64,000 nt of DNA from Leptolyngbya sp. PLA1 (lineage in GTDB: Bacteria > Planctomycetota > Phycisphaerae > Phycisphaerales > UBA1924). The position numbers were made by a program, and so were the translations under genes. This document shows, in pieces, positions 59,329-64,000 of the stretch (positions are counted from its first letter, which is position 1; every line of letters starts with the position of its first letter). The stretch spans positions 38,058 to 102,057 of the forward strand of contig QWIH01000006.1 of assembly GCA_021405315.1 (NCBI GenBank), read 5' to 3'. The notes under the pieces are model-generated. The model saw only the letters and a program-made list of their open reading frames with translations, was not told the origin of the DNA and made no database searches.

Positions 59329-60024
59329 CTACGGGCACTCGCCCCCGGCGATGACGTTGATGAGCGCCGCGATGTCATCCTGGTCGGCGTTGCCGTCGAG
59401 GTTGAAGTCGGGGTCGATGCCGGTGGGGTTGGCGCCGCCGCCGATGACGTTGATGAGGTAGAGCACGTCATCCTGATCGACGTTGCCGTCCTGGTTGAGA
59501 TCGGGGTTGCATCCGGTTGGACGGACGCCGACAAAGTGGGTGGCGTGGTCGAGGTTGACCCATCCGATGTTCTCTCCCCAGGCGTAGCCGCGGAGGCGGA
59601 GCGAGGAGGAATCGAGGCGGGCGCGATAGGCGGCGCCGGCGCTGGCGCCGCCGGAGAAGTTGATCCAGCCGACATTCTCGCACCAGGCCATGCCGGAGAG
59701 GTCGCCGGTGGCGGGGTCGATGTTGACGCCGAAGTCGGCGCCTGTGGTGTTGGCGTATGCGGCGCCGTTGGCGGGGGAGCCATCGCCGAGATCCATCCAG
59801 CCGAGGTTCTCGCACCAGACGAAGCCGGACATGAACGTGCCGGAGGGCGCCACGGCCGCGCCCTGGGTGCCCGCGGGAGTGCCGGCGTCAAACCAGTTCA
59901 TCCAGCCCGCGTTCTCGCTCCAGGAGAACTTGTTGGTCGGGTCGATCGAGGACTGAGCGAGGGCCGTGGGAGCAAGGCCTGCAACAAGCACGGCAGCGAG
60001 GCGGGGCATGGTGCGGCTGGTCAT
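59329..60024 (-). CDS. Secreted W-EN-GW repeat protein with GC-type dockerin tail, copy A
   Basis: A protein of 231 residues. The signal peptide is MTSRTMPRLAAVLVAGLAPTALA. Four similar units follow: FSWSENAGWMNW, FVWCENLGWMDL, MAWCENVGWINF and YAWGENIGWVNL, spaced 30-40 residues apart, with linkers such as ADFGVNIDPATGDLSG. The end is the double dockerin-like module, [12 protein letters not shown] and DFNLDGNADQDD, between GCNPD and GGECP. ATG at 60024 has AAGGAG about 8 bases upstream. It lies 83 bp downstream of a beta-helix gene on the same strand, and the same pair is repeated at 61925-63803. Confidence 0.83.
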   Translation of the reverse strand: MTSRTMPRLAAVLVAGLAPTALAQSSIDPTNKFSWSENAGWMNWFDAGTPAGTQGAAVAPSGTFMSGFVWCENLGWMDLGDGSPANGAAYANTTGADFGVNIDPATGDLSGMAWCENVGWINFSGGASAGAAYRARLDSSSLRLRGYAWGENIGWVNLDHATHFVGVRPTGCNPDLNQDGNVDQDDVLYLINVIGGGANPTGIDPDFNLDGNADQDDIAALINVIAGGECP

Positions 60025-60107
60025 GGCGTCGCTCCTTCGCGCGCTGTGTTCACCTGGGGGCTGTGGGACGCACGGCGGCGGGGTGTCGGTCGGCCGTCGA
60101 GGGACGG

Positions 60108-61487
60108 TCAATAGGAAATGTTCGCGTGTGGGTCGGTGGTGCCCATGGTGCTGGCGGCGGAATCGCCGGCCACGGCGGCGCTGGCCGGGGAGATCCGGTT
60201 GATGATCGGCCCATAGACGTTGTTGGAGGCGATGGCCCAGTTGACCGTATTGCCGGAGCACCAGTTACCGATGATTATGTTGAACGAGCCGTCGATGTCG
60301 ATCCCACGGTCGGAGCCGGTGACGCGGTTGCCCTCGATCACGGAGTCCGTTCCCAGGAGGTGGATGCCGGCGTTGTCGGTGGACACGGCGTTGGTGATGC
60401 ACGTGTTCCCGCGGATGGTGTTGTCATTGAGGGAGAGTTCGATGCCGGCCCCGCCGTTGTACTGCGACTTGGAGTCGAGGACCTGGACTCCGCCGCCGCC
60501 GCCGATGCCGTGAGAGCCGTTGCTGTTGGCGAGACAGCGGTTCACGACGGACCCGCCGTTGGCGAAGATGCCCGTCCCCGTGTTGCTGGAAGCGACGCAC
60601 TCCTCGAACTGAGTCCAGCTGCCGTTCATGCCGTCGGTTCCGTTGTCCTTGGCGGTGCACCCGCGAACAAGGCCGTTCTGTGCGTAGATGCCGTTGGTGG
60701 CGTTGTTGGTCACCATGCACCCTTCGGCCGATCCTCCGCGGGTGAGATTGATGCCGGAGGCGCCGTTGCTCGCGGCGTTGGAGTTGACGATGCGGCCCTG
60801 GTACTCGAAGTAGACTCCCGACTGCGTGTTGTTGGAGAACTCGCCGTTGAGAACCGTGCAGTCCTGGTCGGCGTGGAGGCCGTGCTGGGTGTTGAGGCGG
60901 GCCACGCATCCCTCGACGACGCTCCCGTCGTCGACGGCGAAGCCGTGGCCGGTGTTTGACGATGCCTCGCAGTTGATGACGCGGCTGCGGGTGGTGGCCA
61001 GCCCGCCGCCGAAGTTGTTGAGAAAGCGCACGTTCTCGATCGTGGCACCCTGGACGGTCGCGAGGTTGGCGCCGCCCTCGTCCCAGAAGCGGATCGACCC
61101 CGAACGAATGGCCACCCTCGTGGGCGTGGCGTTGGTGATGGTGATGCCCCGGAGAGTGTCCGTCCCCCCGACCATCTCGAACCCGTTGAGGTCGATGGTG
61201 ACCACACCCTGAGAGGCCAGGGCGATCTCGATGCCGTTCTTGAACGCCTCTCCCTGCAGGCGTCCCGTGAGGTAGTACGACCCCGGCTGGGTGATCCTGA
61301 AGACGCTGTCAGCGTCGCCGGGCGTGTTGGCGGCGGTGAGCGCGATGCGCGGCTCGATCTCGGAGAGGGTCTTGCCCGTGCTCGTGATCGGGCCTGCGGG
61401 TGGGTTCAACGGGCCGGCCAGGACGAGGCCGGCGGTGCCGGCGAGCGAGAGCGCGGAGAGGGCGGCGACGACATGGCGGCGGTGCAT
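60108..61487 (-). CDS. Secreted right-handed beta-helix protein, copy A
   Basis: A protein of 459 residues. The signal peptide is MHRRHVVAALSALSLAGTAG. The conserved opening module reads GPLNPPAGPITSTGKTLSEI, then EPRIAL, NTPGD, and FRITQPGSYYLTG. A parallel beta-helix of the NosD/pectate-lyase type follows, with many rungs such as GVVTIDLNGFEMVGG, ENVRFLNNFGGGLATTRSRV, NCEASSNTGHGFAVDDGSVV and GNRVTGSDRGIDIDGSFNII. No catalytic residues are identified, so it may bind or cleave polysaccharide or be structural. ATG at 61487 has CGGAG about 8 bases upstream. The downstream W-EN-GW gene probably shares the transcript. Confidence 0.85.
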   Translation of the reverse strand: MHRRHVVAALSALSLAGTAGLVLAGPLNPPAGPITSTGKTLSEIEPRIALTAANTPGDADSVFRITQPGSYYLTGRLQGEAFKNGIEIALASQGVVTIDLNGFEMVGGTDTLRGITITNATPTRVAIRSGSIRFWDEGGANLATVQGATIENVRFLNNFGGGLATTRSRVINCEASSNTGHGFAVDDGSVVEGCVARLNTQHGLHADQDCTVLNGEFSNNTQSGVYFEYQGRIVNSNAASNGASGINLTRGGSAEGCMVTNNATNGIYAQNGLVRGCTAKDNGTDGMNGSWTQFEECVASSNTGTGIFANGGSVVNRCLANSNGSHGIGGGGGVQVLDSKSQYNGGAGIELSLNDNTIRGNTCITNAVSTDNAGIHLLGTDSVIEGNRVTGSDRGIDIDGSFNIIIGNWCSGNTVNWAIASNNVYGPIINRISPASAAVAGDSAASTMGTTDPHANISY

Positions 61488-61924
61488 GAGCAACTCCGGG
61501 GTGTGAGGGACAAAGTCCGGTCGCCACCCAATGCGCCAAAGGTCGGCGGAGTGGCTAGCGAATTCCCGCGGAGGGCGCGTCCGATAGCCTCATTGCCGGC
61601 GGAACGGTCGTTCGGTGACGGCTCGGTGAGCGTGGCACCGAGCTCCGGGTGCGGGACGATCGAATGCTCGTGGCACATGTGTGCCAATGACTCGGTGCGA
61701 CGGGGACGGGGCGCGCGAGTGAAGGGGCTGCAGATCACGGTGCGTGGGGACGCTCACGGTCGTTCCCAGCGGCGGGGCAAGGGCATTCCCTTGCTCGGTG
61801 GCTATGACACCTCGACCCTGCCGGGAGTGTGGGGCGTTCGCGCCGCGCGGGACTCTGGGTTCGCGGGAATTGCGGCGAGATGGAGCAGCCCCCGGGCGGG
61901 GAGAACCAGGAACTGGCGAGGCCC
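61488..61924. other. 437-bp gene-free spacer between the duplicated gene pairs
   Basis: No open frame here has a plausible composition or start, and no terminator with a T tract is seen. It should contain the promoter of the beta-helix gene starting at 61487 and the 3' untranslated region of the upstream pair. I see no consensus hexamers good enough to name. Confidence 0.4.
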
Positions 61925-62596
61925 CTACGGGCACTCTCCGCCGGCGATGACGTTGATGAGCGCCGCGACGTCGTCCTGGTCGGCGTTGCCGTCGAGGTTG
62001 AAGTCGGGGTCGATGCCCGTGGGGTTGCGGCCGCCGCCGATGACGTCGACGAGGTACGCGACGTCATCCTGGTCGACGTTGCCGTCCTGGTTGAGGTCGG
62101 CCTCGCACCCGAAGCCGACGAAGTGGGTGGCGTCGTCGAGATTGATCCAGCCGATGTTCTCGCCCCACGCGTAGCCGCGGAGCCGGCTTGCGCCGGCATC
62201 GAGCTGGGCGGGCTGGGGGGGCGAGGCGAGGGCTCCGCCGCTGAAGTTGATCCAGCCGGTGTTCTCCGACCACGCGAGTCCGGAGAGTTGACCGGTCACA
62301 GGGTCGATGTTCACACCGAAGTCAGCGCCGGAGGAGTTGGCGTACGCCACGCCGTCGGCTGGGGTTCCGTCGCCGAGGTTCAGAAAGCCCAGGTTCTCCA
62401 TCCAAACGAAACCGGAGAGGAAGCGGCCATTGGGCTCGATGTCGGCGCGTTGTGCTCCATCGCCCGCGTCCCGCCAGTTCATCCACCCGCAGTTCTCGCT
62501 CCAGGAGAACTTGTGCAAGGCGGAGACGTTCGGCTGTGCGAAGGCCGCGGGCGTGAGCAGGCAGAGGGAAGCAAGGGGGAGGCGCGTGCGCGTCAT
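61925..62596 (-). CDS. Secreted W-EN-GW repeat protein with GC-type dockerin tail, copy B
   Basis: A protein of 223 residues. The signal peptide is MTRTRLPLASLCLLTPAAFA. The four units are FSWSENCGWMNW, FVWMENLGFLNL, LAWSENTGWINF and YAWGENIGWINL, in the same order and spacing as copy A, with the same linker ADFGVNIDPVTGQLSG. The tail carries [12 protein letters not shown] and DFNLDGNADQDD loops between GCEAD and GGECP. ATG at 62596 is set by the signal peptide; the Shine-Dalgarno (AGGA) is weak. The open frame continues far upstream, but that part is antisense-like sequence inside the beta-helix gene. It lies 31 bp downstream of beta-helix copy B. Confidence 0.82.
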   Translation of the reverse strand: MTRTRLPLASLCLLTPAAFAQPNVSALHKFSWSENCGWMNWRDAGDGAQRADIEPNGRFLSGFVWMENLGFLNLGDGTPADGVAYANSSGADFGVNIDPVTGQLSGLAWSENTGWINFSGGALASPPQPAQLDAGASRLRGYAWGENIGWINLDDATHFVGFGCEADLNQDGNVDQDDVAYLVDVIGGGRNPTGIDPDFNLDGNADQDDVAALINVIAGGECP

Positions 62597-62627
62597 GTCG
62601 AAATCCTGGAGTCGGGCGGGTGGAGTC

Positions 62628-63803
62628 CTAGTGACCGAAGTTGGCCCAGGGGTGATTGGCGTTGGTGATGCCTGCCCAGCCGTCGGAGTCTTCGACGCCG
62701 ACGCGCGGGGCGACGGAGTTCCCGGCGGCGATGGAGTAGTTGGGCGAGCCCCCGGACGCGGTGTTGCGGATGACGAGGTTGTCGGTGCCGTTGATGACGA
62801 AGGAAACTCCGTTGGAGACGCAGGAGTTGCCGTCGATGCGAGCGCGGGTGGAGCTCGTCTCGATTCCCCGTGCGTTCTCGGCGCAGTGGTTGTTCTCGAC
62901 GCGTGCGTTGGCGCCACTGATGGAGATGCCCGCACCGTTGGCGCCGACGCCGTTGGCGGTGCAGGAGTTGTGGTGGATGTAGGTGGCGCCGGTGGCGGCG
63001 ATGCCGACGCCGGCGTTGGATCGGACGGTGCAGCCGCTGACGGTGCTGCCGGTGCCGACGAAGACGCCGACGCCCGCGTTGTTGTGGGAGGAGCAGTCGC
63101 GCATGGTGGTTTCCGTGCCGCACTGGAAGCCCGCGCCGGCGGTGCTGCCGTAGGACACGCACTCGGTGAGGGTGTGCCCCCCGCTGGTGGCAAAGCCGTT
63201 GCCCACATTCCCCGCGGCGGTGCATCGGGAGAAGTTGCAGGAGTTGACGGCGAAGAAACCAATGCCGTTGTTGGACGCAGCGGAGCAGTCGGTGACGTTG
63301 AAGTAGGAGTGGAGGAAGAACCCGCCGGTGGCGTTGCTGTCGGAGCGCACGCCGCGGACCTCGCCCCGGCTGACAAGGGTCGGGCTGAGGTTGACGCCGT
63401 AGCCCACCCAGTTGCGGACCGTGCCGTTGCGGACGGAGATGTTGGTGAGCCCGGTGCCGGTCGCGTAGATGCCGTGGACCGAGGCGGTGCCGGTGACGCC
63501 CACGAGTTCAAAGCCGTTGAGGTCGATGGTGACGTTGCTGGCGGCGACCTCGATGCCGCTCTTATTGATGACGCCCGTGACGTTGCCTGTGAGGTAGTAG
63601 GACCCGGGCTGGGTGATCTTGAAGAGGCAGGGTGTGGCGTCGGTGTCGCCCGGAGTGTTTGCGGAGTTGATGGCGATGCGGGGCTCAACCTCGGTGAGGG
63701 TCTTGCCCGTGCTGGTGACGGGCCCGGTGGGCGGGTCGAGCGGGCCGGCAAGGGCGGGGGTGGCGAGGGTGAGCGCGAAGAGAGCGAGGGCGATGGAACG
63801 CAT
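62628..63803 (-). CDS. Secreted right-handed beta-helix protein, copy B
   Basis: A protein of 391 residues. The signal peptide is MRSIALALFALTLATPALA. The opening module GPLDPPTGPVTSTGKTLTEV, EPRIAINSANTPGDTD, and FKITQPGSYYLTG is nearly the same as in copy A. The helix rungs include NVTIDLNGFELVGVTGTASV, CSAASNNGIGFFAVNSCNFS, CVSYGSTAGAGFQCGTETTM and NHCAENARGIETSSTRARID. It is 68 residues shorter than copy A, mostly in the number of rungs. Cysteine is frequent at rung ends. ATG at 63803 is set by the signal peptide. It leads a two-gene unit with W-EN-GW copy B. Confidence 0.85.
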   Translation of the reverse strand: MRSIALALFALTLATPALAGPLDPPTGPVTSTGKTLTEVEPRIAINSANTPGDTDATPCLFKITQPGSYYLTGNVTGVINKSGIEVAASNVTIDLNGFELVGVTGTASVHGIYATGTGLTNISVRNGTVRNWVGYGVNLSPTLVSRGEVRGVRSDSNATGGFFLHSYFNVTDCSAASNNGIGFFAVNSCNFSRCTAAGNVGNGFATSGGHTLTECVSYGSTAGAGFQCGTETTMRDCSSHNNAGVGVFVGTGSTVSGCTVRSNAGVGIAATGATYIHHNSCTANGVGANGAGISISGANARVENNHCAENARGIETSSTRARIDGNSCVSNGVSFVINGTDNLVIRNTASGGSPNYSIAAGNSVAPRVGVEDSDGWAGITNANHPWANFGH

Positions 63804-64000
63804 GGCGGGGGCTCCGGGATGGAGCCGGTAGCGTACCGGGGGTGTCAAGCCGGGCGGGGGAGCGGGGGCAAAGAGCCCTTCCGGTGTTCCGATGCACCCC
63901 GTCCGCGCGCGCACTTTGGGCCAAACCCGCCACTTTGGTGGCCAGCACTGAGTCTTGGTGTACCTTCCACCGGGTCGATCAACACCGGGGTGGTCATGGT
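63804..64000. other. Upstream region of beta-helix copy B with short direct repeats
   Basis: CACTTTGG occurs twice, at 63912-63919 and 63931-63938, 19 bp apart, about two helical turns, roughly 110 bp before the beta-helix start. This could be a pair of activator sites. An ATG at 63996 preceded by GGGGTGG may open a plus-strand gene beyond the window edge, but only one further base pair of codon is visible. Confidence 0.3.

Noticed and set aside
62597..63751. N-terminal extension of the W-EN-GW copy B protein by 385 residues
   Set aside because: The extension is Ser/Pro/Ala/Thr-rich sequence running inside the beta-helix gene in another frame. The signal peptide at 62596 marks the real start.

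Overview
The window comes from a high-GC planctomycete, most likely class Phycisphaerae. The evidence is taxonomic inference from protein style: seven secreted proteins end in the same roughly 60-residue double dockerin-like module, bracketed by cysteines and ending in GGxCP. There are also a PEP-CTERM-like protein with a PAPG...RRRR tail, prepilin-type proteins with an [22 protein letters not shown] N-terminus, an ECF sigma factor translationally coupled to a Ser/Thr kinase with TPR-like repeats, and menaquinone synthesis by the futalosine route (mqnE). No phage, insertion sequence or CRISPR array was seen.

Layout. 1-1.9 kb: a minus-strand gene cut by the left edge, an orphan sugar-type ABC ATPase and a hypothetical gene. 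1.9-2.6 kb: a PEP-CTERM-like secreted protein. 3.2-6.6 kb: an isolated atpD and a dockerin-tailed di-haem cytochrome c peroxidase. 6.7-9.8 kb: a degenerate sigma-70-like protein that meets gatB tail to tail. 10-12.7 kb: a three-gene coupled minus-strand operon (exported membrane protein, cysteine-rich small protein, MauE-pseudopilin fusion) in which two genes carry in-frame stop codons. 13 kb: tRNA-Gln(CTG). 13.2-16.2 kb: an HtrA-type protease with four PDZ-like domains and a dead protease homologue. 16.3-22.5 kb: a Tat-exported phosphoesterase, an apparently exported methyltransferase coupled to a DPP-IV-like peptidase, and an acyl-CoA carboxylase beta chain. 22.6-26 kb: two dockerin-tailed proteins. 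26-29.7 kb: a pilin-like gene, a small membrane protein, mqnE and holA. 29.8-33.2 kb: a PQQ-type sugar dehydrogenase with dockerin and an ATP-citrate-lyase-type subunit. 33.1-36.7 kb: kinase and ECF sigma. 36.7-39.5 kb: a lipoprotein with a phosphatase-like loop, YceI behind a perfect 20-bp palindrome, and a membrane protein. 39.6-46.6 kb: four tandem SPINDLY/OGT-type glycosyltransferases, each start overlapping the previous stop by 4 bp. 46.6-49.6 kb: dnaN and a coiled-coil membrane protein. 49.7-56 kb: an O-antigen ligase-like protein, a four-gene minus-strand operon (sensor kinase, DUF1801, HD-like, PAC2) and a cyanophycinase-like lipoprotein. 56.2-64 kb: a dockerin-tailed protein with a well-formed promoter and operator, an unrecognised HTH protein, and a duplicated pair of genes (beta-helix protein plus W-EN-GW repeat protein).

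How the parts fit. Much of the window encodes an outward-facing envelope and secretome: dockerin-tailed redox enzymes, beta-helix proteins, proteases and pilins. Housekeeping genes (atpD, gatB, holA, dnaN, mqnE) are scattered singly among them. Genes are packed tightly, and four convergent pairs overlap at their 3' ends. The most unusual items are the interrupted MauE-pseudopilin operon, the sigma-70-like protein that has lost recognition residues, the four-gene glycosyltransferase array, and the duplicated beta-helix/W-EN-GW module. All functions are read from motifs by eye; no database search was possible.
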